Shown here: in pieces, positions 23,246 to 32,124 of the stretch
Layout of the letters: each line of letters starts with the position of its first letter
Position numbering within the stretch: position 1 is the first letter of the stretch
Source of the DNA: Terrirubrum flagellatum
GTDB taxonomy: Bacteria; Pseudomonadota; Alphaproteobacteria; Rhizobiales; Beijerinckiaceae
Length of the DNA stretch: 64,000 nt
Reading direction: 5' to 3'
Assembly: GCF_022059845.1 (NCBI RefSeq)
Contig: NZ_CP091852.1
Location: forward strand, 248,001 to 312,000
Position numbers and translations under genes: made by a program
Notes under the pieces: model-generated
The model's database searches: none
Told to the model about the DNA's origin: nothing
What the model saw: only the letters and a program-made list of their open reading frames with translations

Positions 23246-24373
23246 TCAGCCTGTTTGCGCGCGCAGGAGCTGGCGCGGCGTCTGCGTCAATCGCAGGCCG
23301 CCTTCTCCGGTCACGAGAACGGTTTCGCTGAAGCCGAGCCCGCGCGCCGAGGCGTACATATGGAAGACCATATTCTCCTCCAGGCGCCATTCCGAATTCG
23401 GCCTGAAGCAGAAAGAGAAATCGCTCGCCCGGCTGGTGCGGCCATAGAGGCCAAGCGCATAGCCGCTGACATTGTCGAAGCGGGCGCGCAAACCTTCGCG
23501 CAGCATGCCTTCGCGGAGGATCGCGTCGACCTCGCGCGCGACGACGCCCGGCCGCATCGCGGCGATCTGCCGGTCCTGCAGCGCGATGATGCGTGCGGAA
23601 GTCTCCTCAAGACCATTCTTATCCGAGCCGATGAGGATCGGCCGCATCAGGCGCGCGCTGTAGTTGCGAACCTTCGGAACGAGCTCGACATGCAGAATGT
23701 CGCCATCGCCCAAAGCGTCGGAGTTCATGGCCGCATGGAGGAATTCGTGATCGCCATTGCCACGTACGATCGGCCCGGTGTCGCCATTGTCAGCGCCGCT
23801 CTTGAGAAAAGCCGCGGCCGCGATGGCGGCGGCGTCGCGCGCGGAGTCGCCCGCGCCGATCTTTGCGCGCACCACCTCCATGGCGATGTCGGCGATTCCG
23901 GACGCGCGTTGCAGGATTTCGATCTCCGCGCGTGATTTCGCCATGCGCAGGCTGTCGCTTACGCCGCGGAGATCGACGAAAGCCGCCTGCGGAAGCAAGG
24001 CCGCGAAGCGCTCGCGCGTCGCTGCTGTGAAGCCATAGGAATTGAAGTCCGCGCCGACGCGTGACGCTTTGAATCCGCGTTGCTCCATCAATTGCGCCAT
24101 GACGGTGTGCGGATCATCGCTGTCGGCGAAACCGGTGATGTCGTCAAACCAGCAGCCGCGGCGGCAGATGTCGGCGTCGAGATCGCGCAGCGCGTACCAG
24201 GGCGCGCCTTCACGCGGCAGGAAGGCCGCGCGATACATCGCTTCCGAGATGGTGAAGCCGGTGAGCCAGGCCAGCATCTCGGAATGATCGACGATCAGAA
24301 GATCGACGCCGGCCTCATCCATCGCGCGGCGCGTCAGCGCAACGCGCCGTTCGAACTCCGCGCGCTTAAACAT
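23246..24373 (-). CDS. M24 family (creatinase/aminopeptidase P fold) protein with degenerate metal site
   Basis: Protein of 375 residues with an N-terminal creatinase-like domain (to about 140) and a pita-bread C-terminal domain. The metal ligands of active M24 peptidases are mostly absent: the first aspartate is Glu in HVELVPK, the second is replaced in NYSARLMRP, and the later HxxGH and E positions are not conserved (SGYALGLYG, FHMYASA). Creatinase is a metal-free member of this fold, so a C-N hydrolase acting on a small amide or amidino compound is more likely than a peptidase. Same strand as the M20 and Dpp genes, 2 bases after the M20 gene. Confidence 0.85.
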   Translation of the reverse strand: MFKRAEFERRVALTRRAMDEAGVDLLIVDHSEMLAWLTGFTISEAMYRAAFLPREGAPWYALRDLDADICRRGCWFDDITGFADSDDPHTVMAQLMEQRGFKASRVGADFNSYGFTAATRERFAALLPQAAFVDLRGVSDSLRMAKSRAEIEILQRASGIADIAMEVVRAKIGAGDSARDAAAIAAAAFLKSGADNGDTGPIVRGNGDHEFLHAAMNSDALGDGDILHVELVPKVRNYSARLMRPILIGSDKNGLEETSARIIALQDRQIAAMRPGVVAREVDAILREGMLREGLRARFDNVSGYALGLYGRTSRASDFSFCFRPNSEWRLEENMVFHMYASARGLGFSETVLVTGEGGLRLTQTPRQLLRAQTG

Positions 24374-24375
24374 CG

Positions 24376-25593
24376 TCAGGCGATCTCGCAGATGTCGAGG
24401 ATCGCCAGCATGTAGATGCGGATCATGTCGAGATAGTCGATGATGTCGACGCGCTCGTCGGGCATCGTGTTGTAGCGGCCGCCGGGGCCGCAGACGACGC
24501 CTTCCATGCCGAGCTCCTTGTAGAAGTGGCCGGCGTCAGTGCCGAAGAATCCGGGCGGCGGCAGCGCGCCCGTCGGCTGCTTCTCCCCGCGCACTTTCTC
24601 ATAGGCGGCGTTGACCACCTTCACGATGCGCGCATCCTTCGCCACCTCGAAGGCGGGCATGATCGGGCGGCCCGTCGCATGTTCAGGCGTCACTTTCGCT
24701 TTGAGGCCGGGGAAGCGCGCTTCCAGTTCGTCGAGCGCCTTGCGCAAATCTCCAAGCGCCTGCTCCTCGGTCTGGCCCGGCGCGTAGCGACCGGAGCCCT
24801 TGATGCGCACGAAATCAGCCACCTGCGGCGGGCGCCACTCATGCAGTTCCTTGCCGAGCGCGCCATGGACCACGCCGACATGCACGCGGTTGATCGACGC
24901 ATGCTCCTCGCTCTTCGCGCCGCTGAATTTCATCTGGTTGAGGCGCGGAATGAGATCGCAGGCGGCCATGATCGCATCAACCGCCGCCTCGCGCTTGGAG
25001 AGATGGCGCGTGACTCCCGTGAGCTCGATGATGAAGGTGAAGGCGCAGGCGTGCATGGTGATCGCCTGCAGATCGCTCGGCTCGCTGTTGATGAAATAAT
25101 CCGCCTTCACGCCCTGGCGGATCGCGGCGAGCGTGCCGACGCCGCCTTGCAGCTCGCCGATGACGAAGGTGAGGACGACATCGCCTTTCAGCTTCACGCC
25201 GGCGTTGATCAGCGTCTTCACCGCGCAGAAATAGGCGGCGTCGCCCGCCTTCATGTTGGAGACGCCGATGCCATAGATGAATTTGTCGTCGACGAGCCCA
25301 CCCCAGGGATCGACCGTCCAGCCCTCGGTCGCGGGATTGGTGTCGAGATGGCCGTTGAAGAGAAGGCTTTTACCGCCGCCTTGCCCTTTCAGGCGGCCGA
25401 TCGCGTTGGCGCGCGTTCCCTCGACCGGTTGCAACTCGCTTTCGAGGCCGAGCGCCTTCATCTCGACGTCCATGAATTCCGCCAAAGTGCGCTCGCCGTC
25501 AGTCTGCGAATAGCTCTTGTGGCGCGCCATCTTCGAGATGAAGTCGAGGCAGGCTTTCTCGTCGATGCTGGCAAGCAGCTTGTCGCGATCCAT
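24376..25593 (-). CDS. M20/ArgE/DapE family hydrolase, altered metal ligands
   Basis: M20-fold amidohydrolase-like protein of 405 residues. The first zinc ligand motif FNGHLDTNP is intact near residue 84. The bridging aspartate motif, normally GxxDMKGG, reads GVSNMKAG (Asn), and the DEE general-base/ligand motif reads IGELQGG. A later INSEPSD and the C-terminal FFGTDAGHF are present. It may be a one-metal or otherwise specialised enzyme. Start ATG at 25593 with GGAG upstream; a TTG at 25608 is rejected. It lies between the M24 gene and the fused Dpp ATPase and is surely co-transcribed. Confidence 0.87.
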   Translation of the reverse strand: MDRDKLLASIDEKACLDFISKMARHKSYSQTDGERTLAEFMDVEMKALGLESELQPVEGTRANAIGRLKGQGGGKSLLFNGHLDTNPATEGWTVDPWGGLVDDKFIYGIGVSNMKAGDAAYFCAVKTLINAGVKLKGDVVLTFVIGELQGGVGTLAAIRQGVKADYFINSEPSDLQAITMHACAFTFIIELTGVTRHLSKREAAVDAIMAACDLIPRLNQMKFSGAKSEEHASINRVHVGVVHGALGKELHEWRPPQVADFVRIKGSGRYAPGQTEEQALGDLRKALDELEARFPGLKAKVTPEHATGRPIMPAFEVAKDARIVKVVNAAYEKVRGEKQPTGALPPPGFFGTDAGHFYKELGMEGVVCGPGGRYNTMPDERVDIIDYLDMIRIYMLAILDICEIA

Positions 25594-25609
25594 GGGATGC
25601 TCCTTCAAA

Positions 25610-27253
25610 TCAATTCATGGAGGCGCCGGCCGGCGCGGGAACGGCTGACATGAGCGAACGGGTGTAGGGATGCTGCGCGCCTTGCGTGGCGAGCGTTTCG
25701 ACGCCGATCGTCTCCACGAGATCGCCGCGATACATCACGATCAGCCTATCCGCGATCTGTCGGATCAGGTTGAGATCGTGTGTGATGAAGAGATAGGCGG
25801 CGCCATGCGTGCGGCGCAGCTCGATCAGGAGCTCGATCACGGACGCCTGCACCGACACATCGAGCGCTGAGGTGATCTCGTCGCAGATCACGAGCTGTGG
25901 TTTCGAGGCGAAGGCGCGCGCGATGGCGACGCGCTGTTTCTCGCCGCCGGAGAGTTGATGTGGATAGCGCGAGGCGTAGTCGGCGGGCAGCCGCACCTGC
26001 TCCAGCATCTCGCCGATGACACCCGCGCGGCTGCGGCCGTCGCGCGCGCCATAGAGATCAAGTGGCCGCGACAGGATTTCGCTGACGCGCTGGCGCGGAT
26101 TGAGCGAGGAATCGGGATGCTGGAAGATGATCTGCACCGCGCGACGATAGGACTTGTCCATGTCGCCGGCGTCTGCAATCTCACGGCCGGACAGGCGCAA
26201 CCCGCCTTCGTAAGGATTGAGGCCGGTGATCGCGCGCGCGATCGTCGATTTGCCGGAGCCGGATTCGCCGACGACGCCGAGAATTTCGCCCGGCGCGATC
26301 GAGAAGCTGACATCGCGCGCGCCGAAATTCGCTGCTGCCTTGCGTCGTCCCGCGAGGCGATCGAAGAGCGACACGCGGCCATAGCGAACGCTCAGCGATT
26401 TCGTCTCCATGAGAGGCGCTTCGCCCGTGGTCGGGCGTGCTGGCGTCAGGCGATGATCGGGACGCGGCGCCGCCGCCAGCAGCTTGCGCGTGTAATCATG
26501 TTGCGGCCGGTTGAACACCTCCGACGTAGCGCCCTGCTCGACGATCTTTCCGCGATGGATCACGGCGATGCGGTTCGCAACGCGAGAGACAAGCGCGAGG
26601 TCATGGGAGATATAGAGCGACGCGACCTTGGTCTCCTCCTGCAGTTCGGCGAAGAGATCGAGAATCTGGCGCGCGGTGATCACGTCGAGCGCAGTCGTCG
26701 GCTCGTCGAACAGGATGCATTCCGGCTTGCAGACGAAAGCGCTGGCGATGACGACGCGCTGCTTCTCGCCGCCCGACGCCTCGTGGGGATAACGCCGCAT
26801 CATCTCGGCCGGCGTCTTCAGCCCGACGCGCGCGAGCATCGCTTCAGCCTCCTGCCAGGCTTCCCTGCGCGCCGCGCCGCGATGACGCTGGATCACTTCC
26901 GTCACCTGTTCGCCAAGCGTCAGCGTCGGGTTGAGCGACGTGCTCGGGTCCTGAAACACCATGCCGATGCGCCGGCCGCGAATGGCGTCGATCGCCTTTT
27001 CATCGAGCGTCGTCAGCGTCTCGCTTTTGAGCGCGATGGCGCCGCTCTCTTTCGCGCTCGGCGGCAGGTGGCGCATGATCGCCCAGGCGAGCGAGGTCTT
27101 GCCTGATCCGGATTCGCCGACGAGGCCGAGCGCCTCGCCGCTGGCGATGGCGAGATCAATCGAGTCGAGCGCGCGGAAGAATCCCTTTGCCGTTCGATAA
27201 TCCAGCGAATAGCCGGAGACGGAAAGAACAGGCGCGGCGGTGAGATCAGCCAT
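25610..27253 (-). CDS. Fused DppD-DppF-type ABC ATPase
   Basis: Two ATPase domains in one chain of 547 residues. The first half has GESGSGKTSLAW, ASGGEKQRVVIASAF and FDEPTTALD; the second half GESGSGKSTIARAITG, LSGGEKQRVAIARAF and CDEITSALD (Walker B Glu kept). They energise the two permeases upstream for import of di/oligopeptide-like solutes. The ATG at 27253 lies 5 bases after the DppC stop; a reading from 27406 would overlap that gene and is rejected. Fused DppDF proteins are common in alphaproteobacteria. Confidence 0.93.
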   Translation of the reverse strand: MADLTAAPVLSVSGYSLDYRTAKGFFRALDSIDLAIASGEALGLVGESGSGKTSLAWAIMRHLPPSAKESGAIALKSETLTTLDEKAIDAIRGRRIGMVFQDPSTSLNPTLTLGEQVTEVIQRHRGAARREAWQEAEAMLARVGLKTPAEMMRRYPHEASGGEKQRVVIASAFVCKPECILFDEPTTALDVITARQILDLFAELQEETKVASLYISHDLALVSRVANRIAVIHRGKIVEQGATSEVFNRPQHDYTRKLLAAAPRPDHRLTPARPTTGEAPLMETKSLSVRYGRVSLFDRLAGRRKAAANFGARDVSFSIAPGEILGVVGESGSGKSTIARAITGLNPYEGGLRLSGREIADAGDMDKSYRRAVQIIFQHPDSSLNPRQRVSEILSRPLDLYGARDGRSRAGVIGEMLEQVRLPADYASRYPHQLSGGEKQRVAIARAFASKPQLVICDEITSALDVSVQASVIELLIELRRTHGAAYLFITHDLNLIRQIADRLIVMYRGDLVETIGVETLATQGAQHPYTRSLMSAVPAPAGASMN

Positions 27254-27258
27254 CGCGC

Positions 27259-28083
27259 TCACGTCCGCGGATTGAGCGCGTCGCGCAGCCCGTCGCCGAG
27301 CAGGTTGAAGCCGATGGCGCAGAGCGCGACGGCGAGGCTTGGCCACAGGATCATCCAGGGGCTGAGATGCATGAAGCGGCGGGCTTCCGCGACCATCAGT
27401 CCCCATTCCGACGCCGGCGGCTGCGCGCCGAGCCCGAGGAAGCTCAGTGTCGCGAACAGCATCACGGCGAAAGCGATGCGGATCGTCATCTCGACGATGA
27501 TCGGCGCGATCACGTTCGGCAGCATCTCGCGGCCGACGATGCGCAGGCTGCTTTCGCCGCGCGCGATGGCGGCGTTGATATAATCCTGCTTGCGCACCGC
27601 GAGCGCGACGCTGCGCGTGACGCGCGCCATGCCGGGCGCAAAGGCGATGCCGATGGCGAGCAGCGCGTTGAGGCTGCTCTTGCCGAACAGATTCACGATC
27701 AGCAGCGCAAACAGCAGGCTCGGGATCGCCATGACGGCGTCGACCGTGCGCATGACGCCTTCATCGACGCGGCCGCCGAAGAAAGCCGATGTCGCGCCGA
27801 TCGCTGCGCCAATGAGCGTGCCGAGGGCCGTCGCAAGAATCGCGAGAAGAACCGTGGCGCGCGCGCCGATCAGCAGGCGGCTCAAGATGTCGCGGCCATA
27901 TTGATCGGTGCCGAGCCAGAATTGCGCGCTTGGCGGCTTGTAGCGGTTGAGCGGCGCCAGCGCGTCGGGATTATAGGGCGCGATCAGCGGTCCGATGACG
28001 ACCACGGCGAAGATCAGGCCGACGATGACGAGACCAAGCGCGCCTTGCGGCGTGCGCAGGAGGCGGCGGAAAAGCTCAGCCAT
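27259..28083 (-). CDS. DppC-type ABC transporter permease
   Basis: Inner-membrane permease of 274 residues with about 6 segments, the N-terminal GTDQYGRDILSRLLIGAR typical of DppC/OppC, and an EAA-type loop around VTRSVALAVRKQDYINAAIA. The ATG at 28083 overlaps the dppB stop by 8 bases and has AGAGGA upstream; 28110 is an alternative in-frame ATG. Confidence 0.92.
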   Translation of the reverse strand: MAELFRRLLRTPQGALGLVIVGLIFAVVVIGPLIAPYNPDALAPLNRYKPPSAQFWLGTDQYGRDILSRLLIGARATVLLAILATALGTLIGAAIGATSAFFGGRVDEGVMRTVDAVMAIPSLLFALLIVNLFGKSSLNALLAIGIAFAPGMARVTRSVALAVRKQDYINAAIARGESSLRIVGREMLPNVIAPIIVEMTIRIAFAVMLFATLSFLGLGAQPPASEWGLMVAEARRFMHLSPWMILWPSLAVALCAIGFNLLGDGLRDALNPRT

Positions 28084-29023
28084 ACTGGATCCTCTTGTCG
28101 AGCCAGCCATAGGCGAGATCGGCGAGGAAATTGGCGATTGAGTAAGTCGCGGCCATGATCAGCGCGCCGGCCTGGATCGAAGGCAGGTCGCGGCTCTGGA
28201 TCGCGACGATGAGCTGGCGGCCGATGCCCGGCAGCGCGAAAATCTCCTCGACCACGATGACGCCGCCGAGGAGATAGCCGACATCGAGCGCGACGATGGT
28301 GATCGTAGGCAAAAGCGCGTTGCGCAGCGCATGCTTGAACAGCACCTGCCGTTTCGACAATCCTTTCAGCCGCGCGGCGCGCACATAATCCGTGTGCAGA
28401 ACGTCGACCAGTTCCGAGCGCACCATGCGCGAGACGTGGGCGACAAGGATGATCGAGACCGTGATCACGGGCAGCGCGAGATGCTGCAGCGCGCGTGTCG
28501 GGTTTTCCGTGAACGGCACATAGCCCGTCGCCGGCAGAAGTTGCAGCCAGTCGGCGAAGAGCAGCACGAACAAGGTCGCGGTGACGAATTCCGGCAGCGA
28601 CACGCCGACATAGGAGAGCACGCTGACGCCAAGATCGGCGCCGCGTCCCCGCCGCACCGCCGCGACAATGCCGAGCGGAACCGCGATCAGCAGCATCAGC
28701 AGGATCGAGCCGGCCGCCAGCAGCAGCGAACGGCCGAGCGCCTCGATCATCGTGGGCGCGACCGGAAGTCCCGTGCGCAGCGAGGCGCCGAAATCGCCCT
28801 TGAGCGCGCCGCCGAGCCAGCGCGCATATTGCAGCCAGACCGGCGCATTAAGGCCCACGCGCTCGCGGATCGCCGCGAGCGCTTCCGGAGTCGCGTTCTC
28901 CCCTAGCATCGTCACCGCCGCGTCGGCAGGCAGCACCTGCGTGATGGCGAAGACGATCAGCGACACGACGAACATCGTGTAGACTATGAGCGCGAGCCGC
29001 TTGAGGAGATAGCCTGCGGACAT
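28076..29023 (-). CDS. DppB-type ABC transporter permease
   Basis: Permease of 315 residues; N-terminal MSAGYLLKRLALIVYTMFVV, the conserved LGLNAPVWLQYARW-like periplasmic part (here ERVGLNAPVWLQYARWL), and the coupling loop DYVRAARLKGLSKRQVLFKH near residue 202. Partner of DppC. It lies 21 bases downstream of the binding-protein gene. Confidence 0.92.
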   Translation of the reverse strand: MSAGYLLKRLALIVYTMFVVSLIVFAITQVLPADAAVTMLGENATPEALAAIRERVGLNAPVWLQYARWLGGALKGDFGASLRTGLPVAPTMIEALGRSLLLAAGSILLMLLIAVPLGIVAAVRRGRGADLGVSVLSYVGVSLPEFVTATLFVLLFADWLQLLPATGYVPFTENPTRALQHLALPVITVSIILVAHVSRMVRSELVDVLHTDYVRAARLKGLSKRQVLFKHALRNALLPTITIVALDVGYLLGGVIVVEEIFALPGIGRQLIVAIQSRDLPSIQAGALIMAATYSIANFLADLAYGWLDKRIQYG

Positions 29024-29044
29024 GGGCCTTCGGATACGCCGAGA

Positions 29045-30598
29045 TCAGCCGCGCTTCGGCGCGCCGGCGCCAAGCGAGACGAAATCGAGACGGAACGAAG
29101 CGCCGCGCGGATGGAGCTGATAGCCTTCCACGTAGGAGCGCTTCGCCGCCAGCAGATCGAAGAAGGTCGGAATGATCGAGGGAACCTCGGCGTTCATCAG
29201 CTTCTGCGCTTCGGCGTAGAGCTCGCGGCGCTTGCCCTCATCGACCGTGGCGCGCGCCTCGTTCACGAACTTGTCGAAACCGGCGTTGTTCCAGCGGGTC
29301 TCGTTCCATGCCGCGTTCGAGGTGTAGAGCAGCGCGAAGATCGCGTCGGCCGTCGCTTGCATGTTGTAGAAGCCGACATAGAAATTGCCCTTCTTCCACA
29401 CCTGATCGAGATAGGTGGCGTGCGGCATGGTCTGCACATTGATGTTGAAGCCGGCGGGCTTCGCCATCTCGCGCAGCGCCACCGCCATCTGCGTGCGCAG
29501 GCCGGGACGATCCGACGCGATCAATGTCGCTTCGAGACCGTTGGGATAGCCGGCGTCAGCAAGCAGCTTCTTCGCCTGCGCGAGATCCTGTTTCTTCAAC
29601 GCGATGTTGCTGTAGAAGCGATAGGCCGGATTGAGCGGCGTGTCATTGCCGGGCGTGCCGTAACCTTCGGTGACGAAATCGACCATCGCCGTGCGATCAA
29701 CGCAGAGCGCCAGCGCCTGTCGCACGCGCACATCGTTGAACGGCTTCTGGTCGCAGCCGAAATTCACGTTGCAGAACTGGCCGGACGGCACGCGCAATCC
29801 GTTGACGCCGGCCGCTTTCGAGACGCGGCCATATTCGGTCGGCGGCGTGGTCGACATCATGTCGGTGTCGCCGGCGATGAGCGCCGACGTCTCAGCCGAG
29901 GTGTCGGGATAGACGACCACTTCGACGCGATCGAGATAGGGACGATCCCTGTCGTAGAAGGCGTCATTGCGCTGGACGACGACAAGGCGCTCGGGCTCGA
30001 AGGAGACGAGCTTGAACGGGCCGGTGCCGACAGCGGCGCGGTCGAGTTTTTCCAGACCCGATTTGATCACCGCCGCAGGCACGATGCGCGCGTTGGTGTA
30101 GGCGAGTGCCACGGGGAAGTCGGCGTAGGGCGCCGACAGCGTGAAGACGACGGTCGATTCGTCTTTCGCCGTCACCTTCGCGATCGGGCCGACATTCTGT
30201 CGCGCCGGCGAGGCGGTCTTGGGATCGAGGATCGCTTCGAAACTCGCGACCACGTCAGCCGAAGTGCAGGCGCTGCCATCGTGGAAGGTCACACCCTTGC
30301 GCAGATTGAACGTCCATTCGAGAAGGTCGGGCGAGTTCGTCCAGGAGGTCGCGAGATCGGGCTCGGCGCTCATGTCGACCTTGAGGCGCGTGAGGCCGGA
30401 ATAGAGCAGCTCGGCCACGAGATATTCCGGGTTCACGCGCGTCACCAGCGGATTGAGCTTGGCGACGGCCTGATCGACGCTGATGCGCAGCGCGCCGCCG
30501 CGCTTCGGCGCCTGCGCGAAGGCGGGCGCGCCCGACATGGCGAGGCCGCCGATTGCAGCTGTCGTTCCCAGAAAATCACGACGATTGATGGTCAGCAT
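29045..30598 (-). CDS. ABC transporter substrate-binding protein, family 5 (DppA-like), Tat-exported
   Basis: Periplasmic solute-binding protein of 517 residues. The N-terminus NRRDFLGTTAAIGGLAMS is a twin-arginine signal, so it is probably exported folded. Family 5 features are WTFNLRKGVTFHDGS near residue 93 and DVRVRQALALCVDRTAMV near 282. The ATG at 30598 follows GGAGGG; longer in-frame readings only cover the preceding M20 gene. Ligand unknown; the neighbours suggest an amide-bonded small molecule. Confidence 0.92.
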   Translation of the reverse strand: MLTINRRDFLGTTAAIGGLAMSGAPAFAQAPKRGGALRISVDQAVAKLNPLVTRVNPEYLVAELLYSGLTRLKVDMSAEPDLATSWTNSPDLLEWTFNLRKGVTFHDGSACTSADVVASFEAILDPKTASPARQNVGPIAKVTAKDESTVVFTLSAPYADFPVALAYTNARIVPAAVIKSGLEKLDRAAVGTGPFKLVSFEPERLVVVQRNDAFYDRDRPYLDRVEVVVYPDTSAETSALIAGDTDMMSTTPPTEYGRVSKAAGVNGLRVPSGQFCNVNFGCDQKPFNDVRVRQALALCVDRTAMVDFVTEGYGTPGNDTPLNPAYRFYSNIALKKQDLAQAKKLLADAGYPNGLEATLIASDRPGLRTQMAVALREMAKPAGFNINVQTMPHATYLDQVWKKGNFYVGFYNMQATADAIFALLYTSNAAWNETRWNNAGFDKFVNEARATVDEGKRRELYAEAQKLMNAEVPSIIPTFFDLLAAKRSYVEGYQLHPRGASFRLDFVSLGAGAPKRG

Positions 30599-30615
30599 GC
30601 TGCCCTCCTCTGCTC

Positions 30616-31944
30616 TCATGCGTGTGAAGTTGCGCTGCGATCCGGATTGAGATCGCTTTCGAAATCGGCGGCGAGATAGCAGAGCACGCTCTGCGCGAGC
30701 GCGACGATGTCGCCGATCGTTGTGTGTTCGTCGGGCGCATGCACGTTGCGCTCGGGCCGGCCCAGTCCGCCAAGCAGGATTTCCTGCATGCCTGTTCGCT
30801 GGACGTAACCGAAATCGGAACAGCTCGCCGCGCCCCATTTGCGGAAATCATCGGCGGCGTAGCCGAAGCCGGCGCTCAGCGCCTTTTGCCAGCGCGGCCA
30901 GTGCGGGCCGGTCGGATCGCCTGTCGGAATGAGATGGCCGATGAGCGACGTTTCGACAGCGAGTCCCGACGACGCCGTAGCGTCGCGGATCACCGCTTCG
31001 ATTTCGGCGAGCGCATCCTCGAATTTTTCCTCGGGCGCGTAGCGACGCGCGATCATGATCTCGAACTGCGCCGGCACCTGCCCGCCTGCGGTTCCGCCAT
31101 GGGCGGTCGCGATATTGAGTTGCGGCCGCAGCGGTCCCGTTGCGTGCGGCGGCGGCGTCAGCGCCGAAGCGCGCGCGGCGATTTCAGGCTTCAGCGCGGC
31201 GAGCGCGTTGAGCAGAGGCAGCGCGCCTTCGATGGCGTTGATGCCGGCGCCTGAGCGATTGCCTTCGCCCGCATGCACGGCCTGCCCGCGCAACCGCACC
31301 AGCAGATTGAACAGGCCAAAGCAGCCGGCCCAGATGCGCGGCGCGGCGGCGCCGTTGAAATTGAGAATGTGTCCTTCGAGCAGCCCCTGCTCTGCGAGAT
31401 AGCGAATGCCGGGATAGAGCCCGCTTTCTTCGTCGGTGCAGAACAGCAGCGTGGGATCGTAGGCGAGTTCGACGCCATGCTTCGCCGCGGCGCGCAGCGC
31501 GAGCAGCACGGCGGCGATGGTTCCCTTCATGTCGGCGGCGCCGAGGCCGTAGAGCGCATCGCCATCACGCGTCAGCGTGAAGGGATCGCGCGTCCAGCCT
31601 GGCGCGGCGGGAACCGTATCGACATGGAAGTAAAGGCCGCAGATCGGCTTCGACGTTTTGCGCTCGGCGATGAGGTTCACGCGCTCGCCATCGGCCGGCC
31701 CGCCGGCCACGCGCCAGAGCGCCTCGGGCACGCTGACGCGCCGCGCAGCAAAACCAAGCGGCCGGACGAGCTCCTCCATCAGGTCGGCGAAGGCGCCGTA
31801 GCCCGCGCCCGGCGGAAACGAGGTGTCCAGCGCGATCATCCGGCCGAGATCCGCGACCGCCGCTTCGCCCTCGGCCGCAATGGCCTCCAGAGCCGCAAGG
31901 AGCCGCTGTGAGCGCGGCGTCGCGGGCGATAGGACGGAAGTCAT
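30616..31944 (-). CDS. M20 family deacylase/carboxypeptidase (ArgE/DapE/ACY1-like)
   Basis: M20-fold hydrolase of 442 residues with canonical early ligands: LYFHVDTVP (His), GLGAADMKGTIA (bridging Asp) and CTDEESGLYPG (general base and ligand Glu). The dimerisation domain starts near LVRLRGQAVHAGEGNRSGAG. It should cleave an acyl or peptide amide to free an amine or amino acid. First gene of the operon, 17 bases upstream of the binding protein and divergent from the GntR gene. The ATG at 31944 fits; earlier in-frame starts lack support. Confidence 0.9.
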   Translation of the reverse strand: MTSVLSPATPRSQRLLAALEAIAAEGEAAVADLGRMIALDTSFPPGAGYGAFADLMEELVRPLGFAARRVSVPEALWRVAGGPADGERVNLIAERKTSKPICGLYFHVDTVPAAPGWTRDPFTLTRDGDALYGLGAADMKGTIAAVLLALRAAAKHGVELAYDPTLLFCTDEESGLYPGIRYLAEQGLLEGHILNFNGAAAPRIWAGCFGLFNLLVRLRGQAVHAGEGNRSGAGINAIEGALPLLNALAALKPEIAARASALTPPPHATGPLRPQLNIATAHGGTAGGQVPAQFEIMIARRYAPEEKFEDALAEIEAVIRDATASSGLAVETSLIGHLIPTGDPTGPHWPRWQKALSAGFGYAADDFRKWGAASCSDFGYVQRTGMQEILLGGLGRPERNVHAPDEHTTIGDIVALAQSVLCYLAADFESDLNPDRSATSHA

Positions 31945-32094
31945 GCCGGCCCCGGAACCGCGTCTGGCGGCCGTCCCTGGGCCGTCGCGGGGCCATTGGC
32001 GCGCGCGCTCGATCCCGTCGCCCAAACGGCGCCCCGGATGCTAGTCCGGTTTTGGGGAAAGCGGCAGGGCGCCATTGCGGCCGGGCTCCTTTCA

Positions 32095-32107
32095 TATAAA
32101 CTTTATA
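32095..32107. promoter_or_regulatory. AT-rich palindrome in divergent M20/GntR promoter region
   Basis: TATAAACTTTATA, a 13-bp palindrome around a central C, in otherwise GC-rich DNA and 18 bases before the regulator's ATG. Candidate operator for the adjacent HutC-type GntR, or a -10 region. Confidence 0.5.
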
Positions 32108-32124
32108 GAAATAGGTCTGAAGGA

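Noticed and set aside
23246-25593. Ectoine hydrolase/deacetylase pair (DoeA/DoeB)
   Set aside because: An M24 next to an M20 gene recalls this pair, but the M24 metal residues are lost, the M20 is altered and the transporter is Dpp-type, with no other ectoine genes present.
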